Part shown: piece by piece, positions 1 to 9,869 of the stretch | How positions within the stretch are numbered: the stretch's first letter is position 1 | Layout: each line of letters opens with the position of its first letter | Source of the DNA: Flavobacterium sp. | GTDB lineage: Bacteria > Bacteroidota > Bacteroidia > Flavobacteriales > Flavobacteriaceae | Direction of reading: 5' to 3' | Assembly (NCBI RefSeq): GCF_013823965.1 | Contig: NZ_PNNA01000066.1 | Location: 1-64,000 of the forward strand | DNA length: 64,000 bases | The notes under the pieces: model-generated | What the model saw: the letters and a program-made list of their open reading frames with translations, nothing else | The model's database searches: none | Told to the model about the DNA's origin: nothing | Position numbers and translations under genes: made by a program

Positions 1-729
1 GTCAATTTTATAAGTTTCCCAAAACTCTAATTGAGCCGTACTTTGTAATAATTTTTTAATTCTGTCAACATCTTTGGCTCCAGGAAGTTCCACAAGGATC
101 CTTCCAGTTTCTCCAATTTTTTGAATGTTGGGTTGGGTTACACCAAATTTATCGATACGTTTTCTCAATACACCAAAAGCACTGTCTACTGATTCATCAA
201 CTTTTCTTCTGATTATTTTTTGGGCTTGAGCATCGGTCATTTGAAAATCAATTTCACCTTGCAAAGTTCTGTTGGCAAAAATATCAGGAGAAGCAAGCTT
301 TACCGTTCCTTTTGAATTTGCATCAAAGGCTTCAAAAAACTTATCGATATACGTTTTATTTCCCTGCATATTTGCAGTTGCGTCTGCCAATGATTTATTA
401 AAAACCGGGTTTTTAGAATTATTGGCCAATCCTTTCAAAACATCTTTAACCGAGATTTGCAATATCACGTTGATACCACCTTCCAAGTCAAGACCTTTGT
501 TGATTTGTTTGTCTTTTACTTCATTGAAAGTGAATTTGGTAAACCCAAGATTAAACACATTTTCCTTTCCAATGGAATCTAAATATTTTAATTCTTTATC
601 AGGATTTCCAGCGGCAAAAGATTTTGCATCACTTTTCACCTTATTTGAAACAAAAGTGAAAGAAAGTTGGTAAATACTTACCAATGCAAATAGAATTGCG
701 AAAAATTTAATAAGTCCTTTATTCTGCAT
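1..729 (-). CDS. secDF: Protein translocase SecDF, N-terminal part (cut by window edge)
   Basis: This is the first 243 codons of a SecD-type subunit of the Sec translocon, which uses proton motive force to pull exported proteins across the inner membrane. An N-terminal membrane helix lies at about residues 7-27. The SecD signature GLDLEGG follows at residues 79-85, and after it the P1-type periplasmic domain, including LRKRIDKFGVTQPNIQ and ILVELPGAKD. The gene runs off the left edge, so the SecF half typical of the fused Bacteroidetes SecDF is inferred, not seen. The start is the ATG at 727-729. A consensus promoter sits about 125 nt upstream. The upstream gene mdh is on the same strand but is separated by its own terminator. 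Confidence 0.93.
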   Translation of the reverse strand, partial: MQNKGLIKFFAILFALVSIYQLSFTFVSNKVKSDAKSFAAGNPDKELKYLDSIGKENVFNLGFTKFTFNEVKDKQINKGLDLEGGINVILQISVKDVLKGLANNSKNPVFNKSLADATANMQGNKTYIDKFFEAFDANSKGTVKLASPDIFANRTLQGEIDFQMTDAQAQKIIRRKVDESVDSAFGVLRKRIDKFGVTQPNIQKIGETGRILVELPGAKDVDRIKKLLQSTAQLEFWETYKID

Positions 730-853
730 TATTACTAAAAATTAATTATTTTATTTATTTATTGTTTGTTTTAACCCTTATAAAATAAGCCTTAACATCT
801 ATTTTTATTGAAAAATAAAACGTTAGGAATTAAATCATCTTTTTAAAACCGAG

Positions 854-884
854 CAAATATATAATTAACGTAAAGATTAACCAA
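854..884 (-). promoter_or_regulatory. Bacteroidetes-type promoter of secDF
   Basis: On the minus strand TTG (882-884) is followed after 20 nt by TATATTTG (854-861), which fits the -33/-7 pattern of the primary Bacteroidetes sigma factor. It would give secDF an untranslated leader of roughly 115-120 nt. It lies between the mdh terminator and secDF. Confidence 0.6.
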
Positions 885-904
885 TTTATTTATTGATTAA
901 TGTC

Positions 905-937
905 AAAAAAAAGACTGCAAAAGTGCAGTCTTTTTTA
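905..937 (-). terminator. Rho-independent terminator of mdh
   Basis: AAAGACTGCA (910-919) and TGCAGTCTTT (924-933) form a 10-bp stem with a 4-nt loop. The stem is flanked by an A-run on the left that reads as a U-tract on the minus strand. It lies 20 nt after the mdh stop codon. Confidence 0.8.
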
Positions 938-953
938 TTTTTTACCTATATTA

Positions 954-1889
954 TTATGCTAAAACTGATTTTAGGTCAGCATTCATATTTCGAACAGCAT
1001 CCGCGCTTTTTGCAAAAGCTGCTTTTTCAGTATCGTTCAAGTTGATGTCCAGAATTTCTTCGATTCCGTTTTTACCAATGATACATGGAACTCCAATACA
1101 AATATCGCTTTGTCCATATTCACCTTCCAATAGAACTGAACAAGCAATCATTTTCTTTTGGTCATTCAAAATACTATCTACCAAATATGCCACAGAAGCT
1201 CCCGGTGCATACCAAGCCGATGTTCCCAAAAGACCTGTTAAAGTAGCTCCACCAACCATTGTGTCGGCAGCAACTTTAGCTAATTCTTCATCTGACAAAA
1301 ATTCAGAAACTGGAATACCATTATAGGAAGCCAATCTTGTCAATGGAATCATTGTAGTATCACCGTGACCACCAATAACCATTGCTGAAACATCGTTGGA
1401 TGGTTTGTCCAATGCTTTTGATAAATAATATCTAAAACGAGAGCTATCAAGCGCTCCACCCATTCCAATGATTCTGTTTTTTGGTAAACCTGTAGCTTTC
1501 AATGTCAAATAAGTCATTGTATCCATAGGGTTTGAAACCACAACGATAATTGCGTTTGGCGAATGTGCCAATACATTATCGGCAACTGATTTTACGATTC
1601 CTGCATTGATGCCTATTAATTCCTCGCGCGTCATTCCTGGTTTTCTAGGAATTCCTGATGTGATTACCACCACGTCGCTATTTGCGGTTTTTGAATAATC
1701 ATTTGTAATACCTGATACTTTAGTATTGAAACCTGTATTGGTTGCACATTGAGATATATCCATCGCTTTACCTTCGGCAAAACCTTCCCTGATGTCTAAT
1801 AATACTACTTCACTGGCAATTCCTCTATAAGAAATTGAATCTGCACAGGATGCTCCCACATTTCCTGCTCCTACAATTGTAACTTTCAT
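954..1889 (-). CDS. mdh: Malate dehydrogenase
   Basis: This 311-aa protein is an NAD-dependent malate dehydrogenase of the LDH-like bacterial type, interconverting malate and oxaloacetate in the TCA cycle. Visible features are the Rossmann motif GAGNVG at residues 7-12, the substrate-recognition loop SGIPRKPGMTR with Arg82 and Arg88, the VSNPMD segment near residue 120, and catalytic His175 in IGGHGDTTM. Arg82 at the specificity position favours malate over lactate. Length is normal for the family. It is transcribed as a single gene after gyrB, with an 85-nt gap and its own terminator. Confidence 0.97.
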   Translation of the reverse strand: MKVTIVGAGNVGASCADSISYRGIASEVVLLDIREGFAEGKAMDISQCATNTGFNTKVSGITNDYSKTANSDVVVITSGIPRKPGMTREELIGINAGIVKSVADNVLAHSPNAIIVVVSNPMDTMTYLTLKATGLPKNRIIGMGGALDSSRFRYYLSKALDKPSNDVSAMVIGGHGDTTMIPLTRLASYNGIPVSEFLSDEELAKVAADTMVGGATLTGLLGTSAWYAPGASVAYLVDSILNDQKKMIACSVLLEGEYGQSDICIGVPCIIGKNGIEEILDINLNDTEKAAFAKSADAVRNMNADLKSVLA

Positions 1890-1974
1890 TTAAATTAATT
1901 TTATTTATTATTTGTTGTTTGTTGTTCACGACATGGATTGTTGCTGTCTAAAAACAACAAACCATAAATTTTAT

Positions 1975-3924
<1,950 letters not shown>

Positions 3925-3956
3925 TTAATATAAAAATGTATTTTTCGTATAACACG

Positions 3957-3964
3957 CAAATATA
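3957..3964 (-). promoter_or_regulatory. -7 element upstream of gyrB
   Basis: TATATTTG on the minus strand lies about 39 nt before the gyrB ATG and matches TAnnTTTG. No TTG is found at the expected -33 spacing, so the promoter is supported only by its -7 half. Confidence 0.45.
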
Positions 3965-4041
3965 TGAAACCCTACAGGAATTAATGGTTAAAATCCTATT
4001 TTAAGTAGGTAAGTTATTAACATTTTGTTGATTTATCGCAT

Positions 4042-4074
4042 AAAAAAACGCTCTCAAATGGAGAACGTTTTTTT
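4042..4074 (-). terminator. Terminator after gatB/aspS
   Basis: The arms around AAAAAACG-CTCTC and GGAGA-ACGTTTTTT pair with one mismatch around a short AAAT loop. A/T runs on both sides make it usable in both directions. It lies 26 nt past the stop codon of the minus-strand gatB/aspS gene. Confidence 0.75.
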
Positions 4075-4099
4075 ATGATTTTAGATTATAAAATCTAAT

Positions 4100-7000
4100 C
4101 TAATTTCTTATGATTCGAACATTCATTTCTTCTAACTTTTTATCGGATAAAGCTGATGGTGCTCCAAATAATAAATCTTCACTGGTTCCTGTTTTCGGGA
4201 AAGCCATAACTTCCCTGATGGATGCTTTTTTCTCCAAAATCATCATCAAACGATCGATTCCCCAAGCGATTCCTCCGTGTGGTGGCGCTCCATATTGGAA
4301 CGCTTTATGCATAGTTCCCACACTCTTAATCATTTCTTCTTTGTTGTAACCCATATTTCTATAAGTCGCTTCCAGAATCTCCGATTTATGTGCACGAACA
4401 GAGCCTCCACCAATTTCATAACCGTTCAAGATAATGTCGTATTGTTGCGCGATAATCGTTCCAATTTCATCGTCATCTCCTTTCATGTGTTTTTCCAAAT
4501 CATAAACAGCAGGCATCGAAAATGGGTTGTGTGTAAAAGTCCATCTTCCTTCATCGGTTCTTTCAAACATTGGAAAATCAACAACCCAAGCCGGACATAA
4601 TTCCTTCGGATTGATTAAGTGCAATATTCTACCCATTTCCTGACGAACAGCATCCAAAGCTTTGTTTGCCGTGGCATAATCTGCTGCCGAGAAGAACACA
4701 ATATCACCCACTTGTGCATTGGTTGCTTTTATGATTCCAGCCGCAATATCTTCACCCAAGAATTTAATGATTGGCGATTGCAGTTCATCTTCATTTACAA
4801 TAATGTAAGCCAATCCGCCTAGACCGTGCTGTTGCGCAATCGCGGTAAGGTTTTCAATCTGCCCTTTTGACATACGCTTGTTGCCTTGCTCTTTAGCCGA
4901 AACCTTGATACATTTCACGATTCCGCCTTCTTCAATTGGTTTACTGAAAACTTGGAAAGTGGTGTCTTTTACAATCTCGGTAATATCTTGCATTTTCAAG
5001 CCGTAACGCAAATCGGGTCGGTCACAGCCATAAAAATCCATCGCATCTTTGTACGTAATCACTTCAAACGGACGCAAAATCCACTTGTTGCCGTATATTT
5101 TTTTAACTACTTCATTAAACATTTTGGTGTTCAAATCAATAATCTGTTGCATATTTCCATACGCCATTTCCATATCCAATTGTGTAAATTCTGGCTGACG
5201 GTCTCCACGGGAATCTTCGTCCCTGAAACAACGAGCAATTTGGAAATACTTCTCATAACCACTAACCATCAACATCTGTTTAAACTGCTGTGGCGCTTGT
5301 GGCAAGGTATAAAACAAACCTCCTTGTTTACGTGTCGGAACGATAAATTCGCGCGCACCTTCATCGGTTCCTGCGCTTAAAATTGGGGTTTCAATTTCCA
5401 AGAATTCTTCTTCATCTAAAATGTCACGCAGTAATTTTATTACTTTATGACGGTTTACGATGGCTCTTCTTACTTCTTCATTTCTATGGTCCAAAAATTT
5501 GTACTGGAAACGCATCGCTTCATTCGTTTTTGAAGCTCTTTTTATTTCGAAAGGCAATGTTTTGGATAAATTCAGAATTTCCAATACCGAAGTTTCCAAT
5601 TCAATTTTACCCGTACGCAATCCTGCATTGTAATCATCTTCATTACGCCCAACTACTTTACCCGTCACTGAAATCACCGATTCTGGTTTTAATTTCACCA
5701 ACTCGTCAATATTTGGGAATGATTCTCTACTAATACGAACTTGGAAAATCTCGTAACTGGAATCACGCAAATCGATAAACATCAATTCGCCGTGGTCACG
5801 CACACTCGCCACCCAACCCGACAACATCACTTCTTGACCGATGTTTTCTTCGGATAATTGGGAAATTTTATGCGTTCTATACGTATCTTTTATAATAATT
5901 GGAATTTCCGGAAGTGCTTCTTCTTGACTTTCTTTATTCTCAGTAACTGTTTCATTGGAAACTTTTTCAGACGCCTCTTTCTTTTCTAAAACTGCATCAG
6001 CACCTAATTTGTCTAAAATAATTTGACGAATTACTTTTCCATTTGCTCCTTTTCCGATAACACCAAGAACTTTACCAACTAGAATACCGGCTTTTCCTTG
6101 GTCACCCGCTTTAATATCATTGGCAACAGCCTCATTTTCTGAAATTACAGTGGCAATAACTTCTTGAATTTTATCTTCGGAAATGGTGTTTTCTTCAAAA
6201 TACTTGTTGTAGTCAAAAGTCCTGTCTTTCAAATAACCCGTAATCGCATTTTGAACTAAAACCGCCGTGATTTTTTCAGCCTTAAATAATTTAAAAATAT
6301 CCGTTAATTGTGGAATGCTATGAATTTCAGCGTAGTCTTCAGCCTTGATGTTGTTCGCCAAAGTCTTGGCCACAAACGAAGGGTCTTTGATTTCATTGTT
6401 TATTTCCACAAATGTTTGCGAACGCAACTTATCAGCCGTGAAAAACTTGGCATCCTGTGGCAAAACGCCTCCATTAATCAAAATGGATTCCACCGCATAA
6501 GGCAAAGCACTTGTATCTACTTTAATCGCTTCGATTTCAGCCTTGATATTTACGAAAGGTAAATCCGGTTCCGAAATAAATCGGTAATCCGCTTCAAATT
6601 CTTTTTTACGCATTGTTTTGGTTTGCTTCAAATCGGCATCCCATAACACGGTTGTTTGATCAGGTCGAAACTCTTTGTTTTCAATAAAATAATTGAATTG
6701 TTTCTCCACTTCTTCTTTCAAAGCTTCCACCATAAACTTAAACGAGTTCAAGTTTTTGATTTCGGTTCTTGGATTCAAATCATAACTATGTTTCTTGCGC
6801 AAAGACACAGAAACATCCGATTTGAATTCTCCTTTTTCAAGGTTTGCTTCAGAGATTCCTAAATTCTGAACAATACGCTGAATGTACTGCGCATAAGTTG
6901 AAGCATCTTCAATATTACGAATACAAGGTTCCGTAACAATCTCAATCAGAGGAACTCCCGCTTTGTTAAAATCGACTAACGAAATTTTCTTTTCGTGCAT

Positions 7001-7432
7001 CAATTTAGCAGCATCTTCCTCAATATGAACCTGAGTTAAATTCACTGTAAATTGTGTACCGTCATTTCGGTAACAAGACACGTGTCCGTCAGGAATAATC
7101 GGGTTGTGAAATTGCGTAATCTGAATATTCTTCGGGTTATCCGGATATTCGTAATGCTTTCTATCCCAAGAGATAATTTCATTACTGAATGACGAATCAA
7201 CCGCTTTACCAAAATAAATCGCTTTTGTAATCGCTTCTTTATTTAAGGCAGGCAAGACGCCCATTTGCCCCGTACAAACAGAACATATATTTTGATTAGG
7301 TGTTTCTATTTCTTGATTTGGACAAGAACAAAACAACTTGGTTTTGGTATTCAATCGAACGTGAGTTTCAAGTCCGATTACCAATTCTAAATCGTGGGCT
7401 TTTAAAGCCGCTGTTAATTGTTCCAATTCCAT
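4100..7432 (-). CDS. gatB/aspS: Fused GatB amidotransferase subunit / aspartyl-tRNA synthetase
   Basis: This 1110-aa protein joins two enzymes in one frame. Residues about 1-490 are GatB: VIGLETHVRLNTKTKLFCSC near the N-terminus, then a GatB/YqeY tail ending at about 485. A charged, low-complexity linker follows (about 490-515). From about 518 it is a complete bacterial AspRS: OB-fold anticodon-binding domain, class II motif 2 (FRDEDSRGDRQPEFTQLDME, about 730-755), the GAD insertion domain, and motif 3 (GIAWGIDRLMMIL, about 1055). gatA and gatC lie directly upstream. The inferred role is coupling Asp-tRNA formation to transamidation of mischarged Asp-tRNA(Asn), or Glu-tRNA(Gln). The start codon shares one base with the gatA stop (TAATG), suggesting translational coupling. 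Confidence 0.95.
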   Translation of the reverse strand: MELEQLTAALKAHDLELVIGLETHVRLNTKTKLFCSCPNQEIETPNQNICSVCTGQMGVLPALNKEAITKAIYFGKAVDSSFSNEIISWDRKHYEYPDNPKNIQITQFHNPIIPDGHVSCYRNDGTQFTVNLTQVHIEEDAAKLMHEKKISLVDFNKAGVPLIEIVTEPCIRNIEDASTYAQYIQRIVQNLGISEANLEKGEFKSDVSVSLRKKHSYDLNPRTEIKNLNSFKFMVEALKEEVEKQFNYFIENKEFRPDQTTVLWDADLKQTKTMRKKEFEADYRFISEPDLPFVNIKAEIEAIKVDTSALPYAVESILINGGVLPQDAKFFTADKLRSQTFVEINNEIKDPSFVAKTLANNIKAEDYAEIHSIPQLTDIFKLFKAEKITAVLVQNAITGYLKDRTFDYNKYFEENTISEDKIQEVIATVISENEAVANDIKAGDQGKAGILVGKVLGVIGKGANGKVIRQIILDKLGADAVLEKKEASEKVSNETVTENKESQEEALPEIPIIIKDTYRTHKISQLSEENIGQEVMLSGWVASVRDHGELMFIDLRDSSYEIFQVRISRESFPNIDELVKLKPESVISVTGKVVGRNEDDYNAGLRTGKIELETSVLEILNLSKTLPFEIKRASKTNEAMRFQYKFLDHRNEEVRRAIVNRHKVIKLLRDILDEEEFLEIETPILSAGTDEGAREFIVPTRKQGGLFYTLPQAPQQFKQMLMVSGYEKYFQIARCFRDEDSRGDRQPEFTQLDMEMAYGNMQQIIDLNTKMFNEVVKKIYGNKWILRPFEVITYKDAMDFYGCDRPDLRYGLKMQDITEIVKDTTFQVFSKPIEEGGIVKCIKVSAKEQGNKRMSKGQIENLTAIAQQHGLGGLAYIIVNEDELQSPIIKFLGEDIAAGIIKATNAQVGDIVFFSAADYATANKALDAVRQEMGRILHLINPKELCPAWVVDFPMFERTDEGRWTFTHNPFSMPAVYDLEKHMKGDDDEIGTIIAQQYDIILNGYEIGGGSVRAHKSEILEATYRNMGYNKEEMIKSVGTMHKAFQYGAPPHGGIAWGIDRLMMILEKKASIREVMAFPKTGTSEDLLFGAPSALSDKKLEEMNVRIIRN

Positions 7433-8829
7433 TATATTGTATCTTTTAAGAAGTTAGCAAACTGCATCACTAATTCGTCATTATTTTTTACTCCAGTCAC
7501 CTGAAGTCCCGTACTTGTTCCTTGTGGCACGGTCAATGTTGGCAATTGCCCCAAACTAAAACCAACCGTATAAGCATCCGATAAATACATCGCGTGTGGA
7601 TCTTTTAAGCTGTCCCCAATTTTAGGCGGTGTACTTGGTGTAACTGGTGATAAAATGATATCCACTTCTTCGAAATCTTTACTGAAATTTTCAGAAATTT
7701 GATCTCTCAAAGCTAATCCTTTTAAATAGATTTCATCTGAGAAACCTTGAGACAACACTTGGTTACCACCTACAATTCTGCGCTTTGTTTCTTCCGAAAA
7801 GTTTTCAGAACGCGTCACTGCATAAGTTTCAATTAAATTTTCAGCTTCAATTCGGTTTCCGTAATTGGTACCGTCGAGACGAGATAAATTCGAAGCCGTT
7901 TCGGCCATTGCCAAAGTATAATAAGTCGAAACCAAAATATCTGATTTGAAGAAATCTAATTCTTTCACCGCAATTCCTTTGGCTTTTATTTTTTCAATAC
8001 TCTCTAAAAAATCAGCTTTTATTTGAGTATCGATAGCTTCACTTTCGATAAAGTTTTTAAAGTAACCAACCGTTTTTACCGTTGAAGTTGCTATTGCTTC
8101 TTCGGTAATTTCGTTTGAAACGATTGAAGTCTGATCTTTTGGATCTTTTCCACTCATTACATTCAGTACGATTCGGATGTCTTCAATTGATTTCGCCAAT
8201 GGACCAACGCAATCCGTAGAAGATGCATAAGCCATCAAACCATAGCGAGAAATTCTTCCGTAAGTTGGTTTCAAACCATAAATATGATTGTAACCTGCAG
8301 GCTGACGAACAGAACCTCCCGTGTCACCACCGATAGAAAAAGCAGTATATTCTTTGGCAACATTAACCGCAGAACCTCCGCTTGAACCACCGGCAACCAA
8401 AGAAGGATCGATGGCATTTTTCACGGCACCGAAAATGGTATTTTCACTCGAAGAACCGTGACCAAAACTGTCGCAGTTTTCTTTTACCAACGGAATAGCA
8501 CCTGCATCCAATAATTTCTGAATTGCAGTCGCCGTGTAGGGAGATTTATAATTTTTCAGCAATTCAGAACTCGCAGTGGTGTAAGTTCCCTGTACCATAA
8601 ACACATCTTTGATCCCAAAAGGAATTCCTTCCAACAAGCCAATTGTTTCTCCGTTTGCAATTTTGGCATCAACCTTGGCCGCCAAGTCCAAAGCCAAAGT
8701 ATCCAACAAAGAATTTACAGAGTTATAGGTATTTTGTTTGAGTAAGTCTAATTTTTCTTGTACCAAAGCCGTACAAGTGATTTGTTTTGACACCAATTGT
8801 TGGTGTATCTTTTTTATTTGAGAATCCAT
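7432..8829 (-). CDS. gatA: Glutamyl/aspartyl-tRNA amidotransferase subunit A
   Basis: GatA hydrolyses glutamine and delivers ammonia to GatB for amidation of mischarged tRNA. The amidase-signature Ser-cis-Ser-Lys triad is intact: Lys74 in GIPFGIKDVF, Ser149 in GGSSGGSA and Ser173 in GGDTGGSVRQPAGY. The spacing (75 and 24 residues) equals that of characterised GatA proteins. The 465-aa length is typical. It follows gatC by one base and overlaps gatB/aspS by one base, so the three genes form a tight gatC-gatA-gatB/aspS operon. Confidence 0.96.
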   Translation of the reverse strand: MDSQIKKIHQQLVSKQITCTALVQEKLDLLKQNTYNSVNSLLDTLALDLAAKVDAKIANGETIGLLEGIPFGIKDVFMVQGTYTTASSELLKNYKSPYTATAIQKLLDAGAIPLVKENCDSFGHGSSSENTIFGAVKNAIDPSLVAGGSSGGSAVNVAKEYTAFSIGGDTGGSVRQPAGYNHIYGLKPTYGRISRYGLMAYASSTDCVGPLAKSIEDIRIVLNVMSGKDPKDQTSIVSNEITEEAIATSTVKTVGYFKNFIESEAIDTQIKADFLESIEKIKAKGIAVKELDFFKSDILVSTYYTLAMAETASNLSRLDGTNYGNRIEAENLIETYAVTRSENFSEETKRRIVGGNQVLSQGFSDEIYLKGLALRDQISENFSKDFEEVDIILSPVTPSTPPKIGDSLKDPHAMYLSDAYTVGFSLGQLPTLTVPQGTSTGLQVTGVKNNDELVMQFANFLKDTI

Positions 8830-8830
8830 T

Positions 8831-9100
8831 TTATCCTTCTATAACTTTTGCAACCACTAAAAAACCATTTTTCTTGTTCGGGAAATTTTCTAAAATAATC
8901 TGTTTCTCCATAGCCGAACTCTCTACCACGACATCTTCCCTTAAACTATTCACCGACACACAATTACGATTGACATTATTCAAGGAATTATCATTTGATG
9001 AATTTGCATTCTTGATTACATCAAATAATTTGTTCACACTCTCCGAAGGCTGTGCTCCTTTAATACTCGACAAGATGTCGACTGTCATTATTTTACTCAT
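8831..9100 (-). CDS. gatC: GatC-like amidotransferase subunit (divergent)
   Basis: This 89-aa protein precedes gatA and ends like GatC: VNSLREDVV, then ILENFPNKKNGFLVVAKVIEG, the segment that normally wraps around GatA. The N-terminal half lacks a recognisable GatC helix motif (the usual HLAxLARL pattern) and instead reads SSIKGAQPSESVNKLFDVI followed by an Asn/Ser-rich stretch. The call therefore rests on the C-terminus and operon position. The start could also be Met5. It could be a fast-diverging GatC or a partly replaced one; no frameshift is evident. Confidence 0.72.
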   Translation of the reverse strand: MSKIMTVDILSSIKGAQPSESVNKLFDVIKNANSSNDNSLNNVNRNCVSVNSLREDVVVESSAMEKQIILENFPNKKNGFLVVAKVIEG

Positions 9101-9308
9101 AATTTTAGGTAGTTTTAAAGTCTAACTTTTAAGCTGGCAAAATTACGAAAGTTTTATTAGGGAATGGTGTTTTATTTTAATGATTTCAGTAGTATTTTGT
9201 TAAAGAAGATGTCAATTTAACATTATGTTAGATTTGATTTTATTATTCGAAAACTATGTTGAAATAGTGGTTAAGTTCTGGAGAATAGAACACGGATGAA
9301 AAGGATTT

Positions 9309-9758
9309 TCACTCCACACTCTCTATCAAATACTTCGTTCCGTTAATTTCGAAAGTAAAGCCCACCGAATTCCCCATTAAATGAGAACCCAAGGGCGATT
9401 GGGGAGAAAGCGCAATGACATTCACGCCATCGACACTGATTTTAGGAAGTGCTGCACTTAAAAACAAATAAATTCCGTTGGCTTTGACCAAACTCCCCAC
9501 GATAATGTTTTTGGCAATTGTGGTAGAATCAATTTTGTCCAGAATGGCTTTTTGAGCCAATACTTCCTTCAATTTGTGATTGATTTTTTCCTGTTCGATA
9601 TGCATCATCGACAAAGCCGTTTCGTGTTTATCGCCAGCCGAACCTTTGGCGTCGTTCTTGGAATCTTCGGTCAAAGCTGCAATCATATCGCGAAAAGCAT
9701 CGATTCTGTCTTGAACTAATTGCAGATAATATTGGTGTATTTTTTGTTTGAAAGTCAT
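9309..9758 (-). CDS. GreA/GreB-like transcript-cleavage-factor family protein
   Basis: This is a 149-aa soluble protein. The N-terminal half is predicted helical and charged, with the acidic/basic mix expected for a coiled coil (residues about 1-75). The C-terminal half resembles the FKBP-like GreA/GreB C-terminal domain, with LSPQSPLGSHLMGNSVGFTFEINGT comparable to the conserved SPxSPxGxALxG region. GreA rescues backtracked RNA polymerase through two acidic residues at the coiled-coil tip; that tip cannot be assigned here, so cleavage activity is unproven. Homologues in flavobacteria are, as I recall, often mislabelled 3-oxoacyl-ACP synthase, and nothing in this sequence supports that. Confidence 0.7.
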   Translation of the reverse strand: MTFKQKIHQYYLQLVQDRIDAFRDMIAALTEDSKNDAKGSAGDKHETALSMMHIEQEKINHKLKEVLAQKAILDKIDSTTIAKNIIVGSLVKANGIYLFLSAALPKISVDGVNVIALSPQSPLGSHLMGNSVGFTFEINGTKYLIESVE

Positions 9759-9770
9759 TATTTAAAGTTT

Positions 9771-9860
9771 AACCACAAAGGACGAAAAGAAGGCGCAAAG
9801 TTCACAAATTTTTTAAATTTTCCCTGTGTTCTTCGAGCTTTTCTTGTGAGTTTTGTGTTT
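9771..9860. repeat. Degenerate intergenic repeat (ACCACAAAGG type)
   Basis: The stretch starts with AACCACAAAGGACGAAAAG and ends with TTCTTGTGAGTTTTGTGTTT, so its ends are imperfect inverted repeats. It resembles a class of degenerate repeats scattered between genes in many Flavobacteriia. It occupies most of the gap between the GreA-like gene and the outer-membrane protein gene and encodes nothing obvious. Confidence 0.5.
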
Positions 9861-9869
9861 AAGAAAAAA

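Noticed and set aside
272..673. A plus-strand frame of 133 codons opposite secDF
   Set aside because: It is the antisense of a clear SecD coding region, with no family match.
4277..6862. Several plus-strand frames of 67-164 codons across gatB/aspS
   Set aside because: All are antisense shadows of a continuous, motif-rich minus-strand gene; none has recognisable domains.
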